Part shown: in pieces, positions 1 through 8,863 of the stretch | Layout: each line of letters begins with the position of its first letter | Numbering within the stretch: position 1 is the stretch's first letter | Assembly (NCBI GenBank): GCA_002842145.1 | Contig: PHCF01000074.1 | Coordinates: 1 to 44,948, forward strand | Origin: Betaproteobacteria bacterium HGW-Betaproteobacteria-6 | GTDB taxonomy: Bacteria; Pseudomonadota; Gammaproteobacteria; Burkholderiales; Rhodocyclaceae | DNA: 44,948 bases | Reading direction: 5' to 3' | Made by a program: the position numbers and the translations under genes | Notes under the pieces: generated by a model | Databases searched by the model: none | The model's input: the letters and a program-made list of their open reading frames with translations, nothing else | What the model was told of the DNA's origin: nothing

Positions 1-654
1 AAAAACGCTGATATTGGTCGAAATTCTCGGCAAAAGCATGTCGCCTGAAATTAACACGCCGAGTTCGACACAGTAAAGCGCCATATGTTCAGGCGCGTGG
101 CCGTGACCTATCAAAACTTGCCATTTTTTCCCGTCGACCGTAGCAATGTCGCCGGCCTTCAGACGATCATAGTATTCGGGCAGCGCCGGCACCGCCTTGC
201 GATAACCCGATCCACGCTTCTCGAACTTGGCCAGGTGCTCGCCATCCAGCCCGTGCTGGCGAAACTGTTCGACCATGAAACGGGCGCCGTGACCGCCCAC
301 CTCGTTCCACACCACATGAGCGGTCAGGAACTCGCCGGTCGTCATCGACAACGGGGCGCCGGTCTTTTCCATGAGCCAGGTGGACAGCCCGAGATGGTCG
401 GGATGGAAATGGGTAACGATCAGGCGCGTCACCGGCCCGTCGAGCTTTTCCAGTATCTGCGACCACATCGCGCGTACCGCGTCGTCCGGAAAACCCGTAT
501 CGACAATGACCCAGCCCGCCCCATCGCGGAGCAGCCAGAGGTTGATGTGGTCGAGCTGGAAGGGCAGCGGCATGCGCAACCAGAAAACGCCGGGCGCGAC
601 TTCAGTCAGTTCACCGGCAGCCGGCGGATGGGCGTGGGGAAAATGCAGGGGCAT
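1..654 (-). CDS. MBL-fold metallo-hydrolase, 3' end outside window
   Basis: Partial gene read leftwards; about 218 residues are visible and the C-terminus lies beyond position 1. The protein contains the metallo-beta-lactamase zinc motif THFHPDHLG, an earlier VDTGFPDD strand-turn, then GHGHAPEH and SGDMLLP, the third and fourth metal-binding blocks in glyoxalase II/RNase Z-like hydrolases. The ATG at 654 follows an AAAGG ribosome site; an in-frame TTG lies two codons upstream. The substrate cannot be told from sequence; proteins of this type beside acyl-CoA genes are often thioester hydrolases (inference). A copy of the 37-bp dispersed repeat (111-146) is embedded in frame and encodes IATVDGKKWQVLI just before the GHGHAPEH motif. 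It is divergent from liuR. Confidence 0.85.
   Translation of the reverse strand, partial: MPLHFPHAHPPAAGELTEVAPGVFWLRMPLPFQLDHINLWLLRDGAGWVIVDTGFPDDAVRAMWSQILEKLDGPVTRLIVTHFHPDHLGLSTWLMEKTGAPLSMTTGEFLTAHVVWNEVGGHGARFMVEQFRQHGLDGEHLAKFEKRGSGYRKAVPALPEYYDRLKAGDIATVDGKKWQVLIGHGHAPEHMALYCVELGVLISGDMLLPRISTNISVF
111..146 (-). repeat. 37-bp dispersed repeat, copy inside MBL gene
   Basis: On the minus strand it reads GCTACGGTCGACGGGAAAAA followed by TGGCAAGTTTTGA, close to the intergenic consensus. It has the same orientation as the host gene and keeps its frame (Ala-Thr-Val-Asp-Gly-Lys). The GCT and ACG codons are atypical in a gene that otherwise prefers GCC and ACC. Confidence 0.7.
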
Positions 655-755
655 GGACAAACCTTTTATATGTAGGCGAACAACTTACCATACGGTAGCG
701 GATTGAAAAAACCCCCCGCATCTGTTTAACTTGGCCGCACCTTGAGGAGACCAAT

Positions 756-1148
756 TTGAGCCAGACGGCCACCACCTTCGCGATTTCCGACCTGGCTCGG
801 GAATTCGGCATCACACCCCGCACCATCCGCTTCTGGGAAGATCAGGGCATCCTCTCGCCCGAACGCGAAGGTAGCAAGCGCGTGTTCACCCGCCGCGACC
901 GGGCGCGCCTGAAGATGGCGCTGCGCGGCAAGCGTCTCGGCCTGTCGCTGGCCGAGATCAAGGATCTGATCGGCATGTACGCGTCCACCGAAGACGAGAC
1001 GCCGCAATTGCTCGAATGCCTGCGCGTCATGGAAAAGCGCCGTGCTGCACTGGAACAGCAACGCGAAGACATCGAAGCGATGCTGTCCGAAATCACCGAA
1101 TTCGAGCACCAGTGCGAACGGGAGCTGGCCCGTCGCAACGCCCCGTAA
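756..1148 (+). CDS. liuR: LiuR, MerR-family regulator of leucine/isovalerate catabolism
   Basis: A 130-residue MerR-family protein. The N-terminal winged helix-turn-helix is visible as FAISDLAREFGITPRTIRFW followed by the wing region GSKRVFTRRDRARL. A C-terminal antiparallel coiled coil (about residues 75-125, MEKRRAALEQQREDIEAML) forms the dimer interface. There is no effector-binding cysteine cluster, so it is not a metal sensor. The start is TTG at 756, preceded by GAGGAGA. LiuR regulators of this type control branched-chain acyl-CoA catabolism in many proteobacteria and bind palindromes spaced for MerR action. Such a palindrome lies directly downstream at 1167-1182, before the liu genes. 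The assignment rests on family plus context and is strong. Confidence 0.88.
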   Translation: MSQTATTFAISDLAREFGITPRTIRFWEDQGILSPEREGSKRVFTRRDRARLKMALRGKRLGLSLAEIKDLIGMYASTEDETPQLLECLRVMEKRRAALEQQREDIEAMLSEITEFEHQCERELARRNAP

Positions 1149-1166
1149 AAAATGTTTGATCTTTAG

Positions 1167-1194
1167 TTGACGTTAACGTCAACGTAAATACAAT
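1167..1194 (+). promoter_or_regulatory. LiuR operator overlapping the liu promoter
   Basis: TTGACGTTAACGTCAA at 1167-1182 is a perfect 16-bp palindrome and resembles published LiuR motifs. Its first half doubles as a -35 hexamer (TTGACG), with TACAAT at 1189-1194 as -10 and a 16-bp spacer. Predicted transcription start is near 1201, only about two bases before the ATG at 1203, so the first liu message may be leaderless. No ribosome site is visible before that ATG. Confidence 0.75.
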
Positions 1195-1202
1195 CACCCC
1201 CT

Positions 1203-1646
1203 ATGAGCCAAATCGTTGATCCCCGTTTTGCCGAGCGCGTCAGCGCCAGTTTTGCCCGTCAGAACGCCATGGAGCTGATCCAGGCAACGATGCCGGTGAT
1301 CGAACACGGGCGGACGGAAATCCACCTGCCGCACTGGACCGGAGTTGAACAGCAGCATGGTTTTGTCCATGGCGGTGTCGTCGGCATGATCGCTGATTCG
1401 GCGGCCGGCTATGCGGCGATGACCGTCGTGCCGGAAACCGCTTCGGTGCTCACGGTCGAATTCAAGATGAATCTGGTCGCCCCGGCCGACGGCGAAAAAC
1501 TGATCGCCCGCGGCAGGGTGGTGCGGCCGGGCAAGACGTTGATCGTTACCCAGGCCGAAGTCTTTGCCGTGAAAGACGGCCGGGAAACGCTTTGCGCGCT
1601 GATGCAGCAGACCATCATGGTCATGCACGGCAAGACTGAAAAATAA
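1203..1646 (+). CDS. PaaI-family hotdog thioesterase
   Basis: A 147-residue single-domain hotdog-fold acyl-CoA thioesterase of the PaaI family. The diagnostic core is QQHGFVHGGVVGMIADSAAG (catalytic HGG region and the long hotdog helix), followed by LTVEFKMNLVAPA and the late strand VTQAEVFA. It probably hydrolyses stray or excess short/branched acyl-CoA thioesters to release CoA in the cytoplasm. It is the first gene behind the LiuR operator and is followed 20 bp later by isovaleryl-CoA dehydrogenase, so it is the likely promoter-proximal gene of the liu operon. The start at 1203 fits the family N-terminus (VSASFARQ) despite the missing Shine-Dalgarno. Confidence 0.88.
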   Translation: MSQIVDPRFAERVSASFARQNAMELIQATMPVIEHGRTEIHLPHWTGVEQQHGFVHGGVVGMIADSAAGYAAMTVVPETASVLTVEFKMNLVAPADGEKLIARGRVVRPGKTLIVTQAEVFAVKDGRETLCALMQQTIMVMHGKTEK

Positions 1647-1666
1647 ATCGATAACGGAGACAAACC

Positions 1667-2839
1667 ATGAACATACCCAGCCTCGACTTCGGCCTCGGCG
1701 AAGACATCAACATGCTGCGTGATGCGGTAAAGGCCTTTGCCGACGCCGAAATCGCGCCGCGCGCCGCCGAAGTGGATCGCATCAACCATTTCCCGGCCGA
1801 TCTCTGGAAGAAATTTGGCGACATGGGCCTGCTCGGCATGACTGCCGGCGAGGAATACGGCGGCACCAACATGGGCTATCTGGCCCACATCGTCGCGCTC
1901 GAAGAAATTTCTCGCGCCTCGGCCTCGATCGGCCTGTCCTACGGCGCCCACTCGAACCTGTGCGTTAACCAGATCCGCCGCAACGGTACCGAGGCCCAGC
2001 GCCAGAAATACCTGCCCAAGCTGATCTCCGGCGACCACGTTGGTGCGCTGGCGATGTCCGAGCCGAGCGCCGGTTCCGACGTCGTCTCGATGAAACTCAA
2101 GGCCGAGAAGAAGGGCGACCGCTACGTCCTCAACGGCTCGAAGATGTGGATCACCAACGGCGGCGATGCCGACACCCTGGTCGTCTACGCCAAGACCGAC
2201 CCGAATGCCGGGGCCAAGGGCATGACCGCCTTCATCGTCGAAAAGGACTTCAAGGGCTTCACCCACGGCACCCATCTCGACAAGCTGGGCATGCGCGGTT
2301 CCAACACCTTCCCGCTGTTCTTCGACGACTGCGAAGTGCCGGAAGAAAACGTCCTCGGCGGCGTCGGCAACGGTACCAAAGTCCTGATGTCCGGCCTCGA
2401 CTACGAACGCGCCGTACTGTGCGGTGGCCCGCTCGGCATCATGGCGGCGTGCATGGACGTCGTCGTGCCCTTCCTCCACGAACGCAAGCAGTTCGGCCAG
2501 GCAATCGGCGAATTCCAGCTCATGCAGGGCAAGGTCGCCGACATGTATTCGACCTGGATGGCCAACCGAGCCTACGTCTATGCCGTCGGGCGAGCCTGCG
2601 ACGCCACCGACCATGCCCGGACGCTGCGCAAGGACGCCGCCGGCGCCATTCTCTATTCCGCCGAAAAGGCAACCTGGATGGCCGGCGAGGCGATCCAGAC
2701 GCTGGGCGGCGTCGGCTACACCAACGAGTATCCAGTCGGCCGTTTATGGCGCGATGCCAAGCTCTATGAGATCGGGGCCGGCACCTCGGAAATCCGTAGA
2801 ATGCTGATTGGTCGCGAACTGTTCGCCGAAACCGCCTAA
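1667..2839 (+). CDS. liuA: Isovaleryl-CoA dehydrogenase
   Basis: A 390-residue FAD-dependent acyl-CoA dehydrogenase, normal length for the family. The flavin/substrate signature is [12 protein letters not shown], and WITNGGDAD follows in the middle beta domain. Two features separate isovaleryl-CoA dehydrogenase from other family members. The catalytic base sits in the internal helix as LDYERAVL (Glu247), and the usual C-terminal glutamate is replaced in [12 protein letters not shown]. It oxidises isovaleryl-CoA to 3-methylcrotonyl-CoA, passing electrons to ETF. A good ribosome site (GGAGA) precedes the ATG. It feeds the carboxylase encoded at 9519-11060 and 13094-15091. Confidence 0.95.
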   Translation: MNIPSLDFGLGEDINMLRDAVKAFADAEIAPRAAEVDRINHFPADLWKKFGDMGLLGMTAGEEYGGTNMGYLAHIVALEEISRASASIGLSYGAHSNLCVNQIRRNGTEAQRQKYLPKLISGDHVGALAMSEPSAGSDVVSMKLKAEKKGDRYVLNGSKMWITNGGDADTLVVYAKTDPNAGAKGMTAFIVEKDFKGFTHGTHLDKLGMRGSNTFPLFFDDCEVPEENVLGGVGNGTKVLMSGLDYERAVLCGGPLGIMAACMDVVVPFLHERKQFGQAIGEFQLMQGKVADMYSTWMANRAYVYAVGRACDATDHARTLRKDAAGAILYSAEKATWMAGEAIQTLGGVGYTNEYPVGRLWRDAKLYEIGAGTSEIRRMLIGRELFAETA

Positions 2840-2892
2840 CACGCTCCTGCCGGCACTCCGGACAGGAGCGCCGCAACAAGGAGCCACACAGC

Positions 2893-4041
2893 ATGCCCGT
2901 TACCCTACGCACCCTCACCGCCAACGATAGCGAAGCCCTCGAGCAGGTTCGCCAGTATTTCCGCAACTACGCGGCCTGGCTCGGCGTCGATCTGTCATTC
3001 CAGAACTTCGACCAGGAAATGGCCTCTCTGCCCGGCGCCTACGCCGGCCCGCAGGGCCGGCTGTTCTTCGCCGAAGTCGACGGCCGGCCGGCCGGCTGCG
3101 TCGGCGTGCGACCGCTGCCCGACAGCGACGGCGTGTGCGAAATGAAGCGCCTGTACGTCACGCCGGAGGAGCGCGGCCACGGCATCGGCGCCCATCTGGC
3201 CATGGCGGCGATCAAGGCCGCCAAGGAAATCGGCTACCGCAAGCTGATGCTCGATACCCTGCCCAACATGCGCATGGCCGTGAAGCTCTACCGCGAACTG
3301 GGTTTCACCGAGGCGCCCAATTACTACCAGACCCCCGTCGAAGGCACGATGTTCATGGCGCTCGACCTCGACAACTGGTCCGAGGAGGAAGTGCGCAGCG
3401 AAAACCTGTCGCACCTCTTCGATTTCAACCGCGCCTGGGCACGCAAGATGCAGGAAGTCGATGCTGACTATTTCAACCGGCTGGCCAAGCTGCAAACACC
3501 TGAATTGCTGTGGATCGGCTGCTCCGACTCGCGCGTCCCGGCCAATGAAATCGTCGGCCTGCTGCCGGGCGAGGTTTTCGTCCACCGCAACGTCGCCAAC
3601 CTCGTGCTGCACACCGACCTCAACTGCCTGTCGGTCATCCAGTACGCCATCGATGTACTGAAGGTCAAGCACATCATGGTCGTCGGCCACTACGGCTGCG
3701 GCGGCGTACTCGCCGCGCTGAACAAGGCGCGCGTCGGGATCGTCGATTTCTGGCTGGACAACGTCCAGCAGGTTCATAACAAACACATCGCCCAGGTCGA
3801 CGCGCTGCCCGCCGAAAAACGCCATGACCGGCTGTGCGAACTCAATGTCCTGGAACAGGTCGGCAACCTGTGCCATACGCCGGTCGTCAAGGATGCCTGG
3901 GCACGCGGCCAGACCCTGACCATCCACGGCTGGATCTACGGCCTCAAGGACGGCCTGATGCACGACCTCGGCATCACCGTCGACTGTCCGGGAGATCTGA
4001 GCTCGCGCTACGACGCCGCGCTGAAGGCGCTGGACGCCTGA
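2893..4041 (+). CDS. GNAT acetyltransferase fused to beta-carbonic anhydrase
   Basis: A continuous 382-residue frame with two domains. Residues about 1-157 form a GNAT N-acetyltransferase with the acetyl-CoA loop VTPEERGHGIGAHLA and a typical KLYRELGF ending. Residues about 165-382 form a beta-class carbonic anhydrase. The zinc/catalytic residues are Cys210 and Asp212 (GCSDSR) and His266/Cys269 (HYGCGG). The anhydrase half plausibly provides bicarbonate for methylcrotonyl-CoA carboxylase, which this cluster encodes; the acetyltransferase substrate is unknown. GAGGAGG at 3382-3388 precedes a GTG at the domain border by only two bases, so separate internal translation is possible but poorly spaced. 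The ribosome site before 2893 is AAGGAG. Confidence 0.9.
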   Translation: MPVTLRTLTANDSEALEQVRQYFRNYAAWLGVDLSFQNFDQEMASLPGAYAGPQGRLFFAEVDGRPAGCVGVRPLPDSDGVCEMKRLYVTPEERGHGIGAHLAMAAIKAAKEIGYRKLMLDTLPNMRMAVKLYRELGFTEAPNYYQTPVEGTMFMALDLDNWSEEEVRSENLSHLFDFNRAWARKMQEVDADYFNRLAKLQTPELLWIGCSDSRVPANEIVGLLPGEVFVHRNVANLVLHTDLNCLSVIQYAIDVLKVKHIMVVGHYGCGGVLAALNKARVGIVDFWLDNVQQVHNKHIAQVDALPAEKRHDRLCELNVLEQVGNLCHTPVVKDAWARGQTLTIHGWIYGLKDGLMHDLGITVDCPGDLSSRYDAALKALDA

Positions 4042-4082
4042 ACATCATCTGAACATCAACAACAAACGCAGGAGAAAACAGC

Positions 4083-5273
4083 ATGAATGACCCGATCGTT
4101 ATCGTTTCCGCCGCCCGCACCGCCATGGGCAGCTTCCAGGGCGGCTTCAGCGCCCTGACCGCGGCCAATCTCGGCGCCGTAGCCATCAAGGCCGCCGTCG
4201 AGCGCGCCGGCATTGACGCCAACCTGATTGAGGAAGTGCTGATGGGTTGCGTGCTGCAAGCCGGGCAGGGCCAGGCCCCGGCCCGCCAGGCGGCACTGCA
4301 GGCCGGTCTGCCGATTTCGGCCGGCTGCGCCACCATCCACAAGGTTTGCGGCTCGGCCATGAAGGCCACCATGCTCGGCCACGATGGCATCCTCGCCGGC
4401 TCCTACGGCGCGGCCGTGGTCGGCGGCATGGAGTCGATGACCAACGCGCCCTACCTGCTCGCCAAGGCACGTGGCGGCTATCGCCTCGGCCATGGGCAGA
4501 TGTTCGACCACATGTTCATGGACGGCCTGGAAGACGCCTACAGCAAGGAAACGCGTGGCCGCCTGATGGGCACTTTCGCCGAAGAATGCGCAGCCACCTA
4601 TGGCTTCACGCGCGAAGCCCAGGACGAATTCGCAATCCGCTCGACAACCCGCGCCATCGAAGCCAGCAACAACGGCTCCTTCGCCTGGGAAATCGCCCCG
4701 ACCACCGTCGCCGGCCGCAAGGGCGATGTCGTCATCGACAAGGACGAAGGCCCGTTTGCGGTCAACGTTGAAAAAGTGTCGACCTTGAAACCGGCCTTCA
4801 AGAAAGACGGCACGGTCACCGCCGCCAACTCTTCCTCCATTTCCGACGGTGCCGCCGCCATGGTCCTCATGCGCGAATCGCAAGCCGCCAAGCTCGGCCT
4901 GCAGCCGATCGCCCGCATCGTCGGCCATACGACGCATGCCGGCGTGCCTGCCCTGTTCCCGTCTGCACCGGTCGGCGCCATGCAGAAACTGTTCGCCAAG
5001 ACCGGATGGACTGCAGAATCGGTCGATTTCTACGAAATCAACGAAGCCTTCGCCGTGGTCACCATGGCCGCGCTACACGACCTCAAGCTTGACCCGGCCA
5101 AGGTCAACATCCATGGCGGTGCCTGTGCGCTGGGCCACCCGATTGGCGCTTCCGGCGCCCGCATCGTCGTCACGCTGCTCGGCGCCCTCAGGAAGTACGG
5201 CAAGAAGCGCGGCGTCGCCAGCCTGTGTATCGGCGGTGGCGAAGCGACGGCCCTCGCGGTGGAAATGCTGTAA
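4083..5273 (+). CDS. Acetyl-CoA C-acetyltransferase (thiolase)
   Basis: A 396-residue thiolase. The acyl-accepting cysteine is Cys89 in HKVCGSAMKA. The C-terminal catalytic blocks are NEAFAVV, GGACALGHPIGASGARI (catalytic His) and SLCIGGGEA (base Cys382). It condenses two acetyl-CoA or cleaves acetoacetyl-CoA. In this context it finishes leucine catabolism by thiolysis of acetoacetyl-CoA derived from acetoacetate (inference). The ATG follows GGAG. The next gene starts immediately after its stop codon. Confidence 0.93.
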   Translation: MNDPIVIVSAARTAMGSFQGGFSALTAANLGAVAIKAAVERAGIDANLIEEVLMGCVLQAGQGQAPARQAALQAGLPISAGCATIHKVCGSAMKATMLGHDGILAGSYGAAVVGGMESMTNAPYLLAKARGGYRLGHGQMFDHMFMDGLEDAYSKETRGRLMGTFAEECAATYGFTREAQDEFAIRSTTRAIEASNNGSFAWEIAPTTVAGRKGDVVIDKDEGPFAVNVEKVSTLKPAFKKDGTVTAANSSSISDGAAAMVLMRESQAAKLGLQPIARIVGHTTHAGVPALFPSAPVGAMQKLFAKTGWTAESVDFYEINEAFAVVTMAALHDLKLDPAKVNIHGGACALGHPIGASGARIVVTLLGALRKYGKKRGVASLCIGGGEATALAVEML

Positions 5274-6188
5274 TTGCCGCAGAAGCCGAATTCCCTGACC
5301 TACGCCAAGCTGATCGCTGCGATGTTTTTCTGGGGTGGAACCTGGATCGCCGGACGCGTCATTGCCCAGGAGCTGACGGCGCCGCTGGCCGTCGCCTCGC
5401 TGCGCTTCGTGCTGTCCGGCGCCATCGTCGCCGGCGTGCTGCTCTTTACCGAGGGCAGCATTCCGCTGCCACAGGACGGGCGGGCGTGGGGGCTGGTCTG
5501 GGCGCTCGGGTTTTTCGGCATCTTTCTTTACGGCCTGTGCTTCTTTTATGGCCTGCAACGCATTTCGGCCGGACGCGGCGCATTGGTCGTCGCGCTCAAC
5601 CCGGCGGTCATCGTCATCCTGGCCTGGCTGACCGGCAAGGAGCGGATGACCGGGCGCAAGGCGATTGGCAGCCTGATCGCCTTTGCCGGCTGCCTGACGG
5701 TGATCGGCAACGGCGATCCGCTGGCCCTGATCAACGGTGATGTCGGACTCGGCGAGTGGCTGATCCTGGGCTGCGTGGCGAGCTGGGCGGCCTACACCTT
5801 CCTCGGCTGGCAGGCCACGCATCGCTTCTCGGCCCTGGCCACGACGCTCTACGCCAGCCTGAGCGGTGCTTTGCTGCTCGGTCTGGCGGCGCTGCTGCAA
5901 GGCGACATCGACCCGGCCGGCTGGTCATGGCGCGTCTGGGCCAGCATGGGCTTTCTCGCCCTGTTCGGCACGGCCATCGCCTACACCTGGTTCACCGCCG
6001 CCGTGCATCAGCTCGGCGCTGGCCACGCCTCCGTCTTCATCAATCTGGTCCCCGTTTTCGCCGTCCTGCAGGCCGCGCTGCTGCTCGACGAGCGGCTCCG
6101 CCCGGCCGTCCTGGCCGGCGGCCTGCTGGTCATCGCCGGCGTCTGGCTGACCACACGACAAAAAAATACTCTGGAGAAAACCGCATGA
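5274..6188 (+). CDS. DMT-superfamily (EamA) transporter
   Basis: A 304-residue polytopic inner-membrane protein with ten predicted hydrophobic helices in two EamA repeats, the drug/metabolite transporter architecture. The first repeat begins KLIAAMFFWGGTWIAGR; the second begins LGEWLILGCVASWAAYTF. The chosen TTG at 5274 directly abuts the thiolase stop, and the gene overlaps the next by four bases, so it is translationally embedded in the catabolic operon. Substrate is unknown; export of a pathway metabolite or amino acid is possible but only inferred. Confidence 0.85.
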   Translation: MPQKPNSLTYAKLIAAMFFWGGTWIAGRVIAQELTAPLAVASLRFVLSGAIVAGVLLFTEGSIPLPQDGRAWGLVWALGFFGIFLYGLCFFYGLQRISAGRGALVVALNPAVIVILAWLTGKERMTGRKAIGSLIAFAGCLTVIGNGDPLALINGDVGLGEWLILGCVASWAAYTFLGWQATHRFSALATTLYASLSGALLLGLAALLQGDIDPAGWSWRVWASMGFLALFGTAIAYTWFTAAVHQLGAGHASVFINLVPVFAVLQAALLLDERLRPAVLAGGLLVIAGVWLTTRQKNTLEKTA

Positions 6189-7321
6189 TTCTCACGCAAG
6201 AACAGGAAATGATCCGCGACACCATGCGCGCCTTCGCGCAGGAACGCCTCGCCCCCTTCGCCGCAGAATGGGACAAGCACCACACCTTCCCGGCCGAGGC
6301 GCTCAAGGAACTCGGCGAACTCGGTGCGCTCGGCATGGTCGTCCCCGAGGAATGGGACGGCGCCGGCATGGATTACATGTCGCTGGTCCTGACCCTCGAA
6401 GAAATCGCCGCCGGCGACGGCGCCACGTCGACCATCGTCTCGGTGCAGAACTCGCTGGCCTGCGGCATCACCATGAAATACGGCACCGACGCGCAGAAGG
6501 AAGAATGGCTCAAGCCGCTGGCCCGCGGCGAAAAGCTCGGCTGCTTCTGCCTGACCGAGCCGCACACCGGCTCCGACGCAGCGGCGATCACCACCCGCGC
6601 CGACCGTGATGGCGATGCCTTCGTGCTGAACGGCGTCAAGCAGTTCATCACCACCGGCAAGCACGCCCAGATGGCCATCGTCTTCGCGGTAACCGACAAG
6701 GCGGCCGGCAAGAAGGGCATTTCCTGCTTCCTCGTGCCGACCAACACGCCGGGCTTCATCGTCGGCCGCACCGAGGACAAGATGGGTCAGCACGCTTCCG
6801 ACACCGTGCAGATCATCCTCGAGAACTGCCGCGTACCCGCCTCGGCGCTGCTCGGCAAGGAAGGCGAAGGCTACAAGATCGCGCTGTCCAACCTCGAAGC
6901 CGGCCGCATCGGCATCGCCGCCCAGAGCATCGGCATGGCCCGCGCCGCCTTCGAAGCCGCCGTGCGCTACGCCAAGGAACGCGTCACCTTCGGCGTGCCC
7001 ATCATCGACCACCAGGCCGTCAATTTTCGCCTGGCCGACATGAACACCCTGCTCGACGCCGCCCGCCTCATGGTCTGGCGAGCAGCCCAGCTCAAGGATG
7101 CCGGCAAGCCGTGTCTGAAGGAAGCCTCGATGGCCAAGATGTTCGCCTCCGAAGCCGCCGAGAAGATTGCCTCGGACGCCATCCAGATCCACGGCGGCGT
7201 CGGCTACACCAGCGACTTCCCGGTCGAGCGGATCTACCGCGACGTGCGCATCTGCCAGATCTACGAGGGTGCCAACGACATCCAGCGGCTGGTCATCGGG
7301 CGCAGCATCGCCGCCGAGTAA
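6185..7321 (+). CDS. Acyl-CoA dehydrogenase, short/branched-chain type
   Basis: A 378-residue acyl-CoA dehydrogenase. It shows CLTEPHTGSDA (flavin-binding), FITTGKHA, and the C-terminal catalytic glutamate in IYEGANDIQRLVIGR. This is the short-chain/2-methyl-branched arrangement, distinct from the isovaleryl enzyme at 1667. Likely substrates are butyryl-, isobutyryl- or 2-methylbutyryl-CoA. The start overlaps the preceding stop as ATGA, indicating coupling. A palindromic copy of the dispersed repeat follows the stop. Confidence 0.93.
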   Translation: MILTQEQEMIRDTMRAFAQERLAPFAAEWDKHHTFPAEALKELGELGALGMVVPEEWDGAGMDYMSLVLTLEEIAAGDGATSTIVSVQNSLACGITMKYGTDAQKEEWLKPLARGEKLGCFCLTEPHTGSDAAAITTRADRDGDAFVLNGVKQFITTGKHAQMAIVFAVTDKAAGKKGISCFLVPTNTPGFIVGRTEDKMGQHASDTVQIILENCRVPASALLGKEGEGYKIALSNLEAGRIGIAAQSIGMARAAFEAAVRYAKERVTFGVPIIDHQAVNFRLADMNTLLDAARLMVWRAAQLKDAGKPCLKEASMAKMFASEAAEKIASDAIQIHGGVGYTSDFPVERIYRDVRICQIYEGANDIQRLVIGRSIAAE

Positions 7322-7333
7322 TTCAACCCCAAT

Positions 7334-7380
7334 GCTACGGTCGACCGGAAAAAAAGCCCAAAAATGAAATCGACCGTAGC
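7334..7380 (+). repeat. 37-bp dispersed repeat with palindromic ends
   Basis: Intergenic copy between the acyl-CoA dehydrogenase and the next gene. It starts GCTACGGTCGA and ends TCGACCGTAGC, an exact 11-bp inverted repeat around the A-rich centre, so this copy could form a hairpin. Other copies lack the second arm. Confidence 0.85.
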
Positions 7381-7398
7381 CCCAACGAGGAGACAACA

Positions 7399-8016
7399 AT
7401 GAGCGACACCGACAAGAGCCCCATCGACTTCTGGTTCGATTTTTCCAGCCCCTACGGCTACCTGCTCAGCGAAAAAATCGACGCCCTCGCCACGCAATAT
7501 GGCCGCAAGGTGCGCTGGCACCCGATCCTGCTCGGCATCATTTTCAAGGCCACGGGCAGCGCGCCGCTGACCATGCAGAATCCGGCCAAGGCCAGCTACT
7601 CGCTGCACGACTTTTCCCGCTCGGCCCGCTTTATGGGCATTTCCTACCGGCATCCGAGCCAGTTCCCGCTCGCCACGCAGGCCGCCGCCCGCGCCTACTA
7701 CTGGCTGCACGGCCAGGACTGCGCGCTGGCCAGGCAATTCGCCCACGCCACGTTCCGCGCCCTCTACGTTGATGACCGGGATATTTCATCGCCCGACACC
7801 GTTCTCGACATTGCCGGCCAACTTGGCGTCGACCGCGAAGCCCTCGCCACCGCCCTGCAAAGCCCGGAAATCAAGGAGCGCCTCAAGGACGAAGTCGATA
7901 AGGCGATGAAACTCGGCGTCTTCGGTTCGCCTTACGTGCTCATCGACGGCGAAGCCTTCTTCGGCGCCGACCGCCTGCCGCAAATCGAACACTGGCTGAA
8001 AACCGGCGGCTTCTGA
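7399..8016 (+). CDS. 2-hydroxychromene-2-carboxylate isomerase-like DsbA-fold protein
   Basis: A 205-residue thioredoxin-fold/kappa-class GST-like protein. The N-terminal DFWFDFSSPYGYL matches the HCCA isomerase family, in which Ser replaces the catalytic Cys of DsbA. The C-terminal GVFGSPYVLIDGEAFFGADR is also diagnostic. Known members isomerise 2-hydroxychromene-2-carboxylate in naphthalene breakdown with glutathione; many paralogues, probably including this one, have unknown substrates. A GAGGAGA ribosome site precedes ATG 7399. Confidence 0.88.
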   Translation: MSDTDKSPIDFWFDFSSPYGYLLSEKIDALATQYGRKVRWHPILLGIIFKATGSAPLTMQNPAKASYSLHDFSRSARFMGISYRHPSQFPLATQAAARAYYWLHGQDCALARQFAHATFRALYVDDRDISSPDTVLDIAGQLGVDREALATALQSPEIKERLKDEVDKAMKLGVFGSPYVLIDGEAFFGADRLPQIEHWLKTGGF

Positions 8017-8032
8017 GGCCAGCTCCATCATC

Positions 8033-8863
8033 ATGAAACGACTCAGCCTGATCGTCTTCGGTACGCTGCTCATGCTTGCCGGCTGGAGCTTTGGCTTCGA
8101 GCCAGGCTGGCTGCACCAGCGCAACCTGACACTGGTAGCGCCGGATTGGGCTGAGCCGCCACTGACCATCGCCGTTGCCGCCGATTTTCACGTCGGCGCG
8201 CCGCATGCCGGACTGCCCATGCTGCACAAGGTGGTCGATCAGCTGAATGCCGGCAGTCCCGACCTGATCCTGCTGCCGGGCGATTTCGTCATACAGGGCG
8301 TGATGGGCGGAGAGACGGTCGAACCGTCCCGGATCGCCGAGGAACTTGGCCGTCTGAAGGCGCCGCTCGGCGTCTTTGCGACGCTGGGCAACCATGACTG
8401 GTGGCACGACGGAGAGCAAGTGCGCCAAGCCCTCGAAAAACGAGGCATCCGGGTTATCGAGAACGCTGCCATCCCGCTGCCGACGGCGAGCGGCAAACTC
8501 TGGCTGGCGGGTATCGGCGATGACATGACAGGCCATGCCCGCCCTGAAAAAACGTTTTCTTCAGTGCCTCCCGATGCACGGCTGATCGTCATGATGCACG
8601 ATCCGGCCAATGCGCCCGCCCTGCCCCGGAGCACGCTCGTTGCATTCGCTGGCCATACGCATGGCGGCCAGGTTCGCCTGCCTTTCTTCGGCGCCCTGAT
8701 CACGCCTGGACGCGCCCCGCGCCAGCATGCCTATGGCTGGATTCCGGATGTTCCGGCACCGACCTGGGTTACCTCCGGCATCGGCACCAGCATCCTGCCC
8801 ATACGCTTCAACTGCCCGCCGGAGACCGTTGCGTTACGCCTGAGCGGCAAGGAAAAGACATGA
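8033..8863 (+). CDS. Membrane-anchored metallophosphoesterase (YkuE/YaeI type)
   Basis: A 276-residue calcineurin-like phosphoesterase. An N-terminal hydrophobic segment (LIVFGTLLMLAGWSFGF) should anchor or export it. Metal-binding blocks appear in order: ADFH, LLPGDFV, TLGNHDWWHD, MMHDP and FAGHTHGGQ. The DxH, GD, GNHD and GHTHGG set is complete, so it should be active. Related proteins act on phospholipid headgroups or UDP-sugars; the substrate is not deducible. It overlaps the next gene by four bases. Confidence 0.88.
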   Translation: MKRLSLIVFGTLLMLAGWSFGFEPGWLHQRNLTLVAPDWAEPPLTIAVAADFHVGAPHAGLPMLHKVVDQLNAGSPDLILLPGDFVIQGVMGGETVEPSRIAEELGRLKAPLGVFATLGNHDWWHDGEQVRQALEKRGIRVIENAAIPLPTASGKLWLAGIGDDMTGHARPEKTFSSVPPDARLIVMMHDPANAPALPRSTLVAFAGHTHGGQVRLPFFGALITPGRAPRQHAYGWIPDVPAPTWVTSGIGTSILPIRFNCPPETVALRLSGKEKT

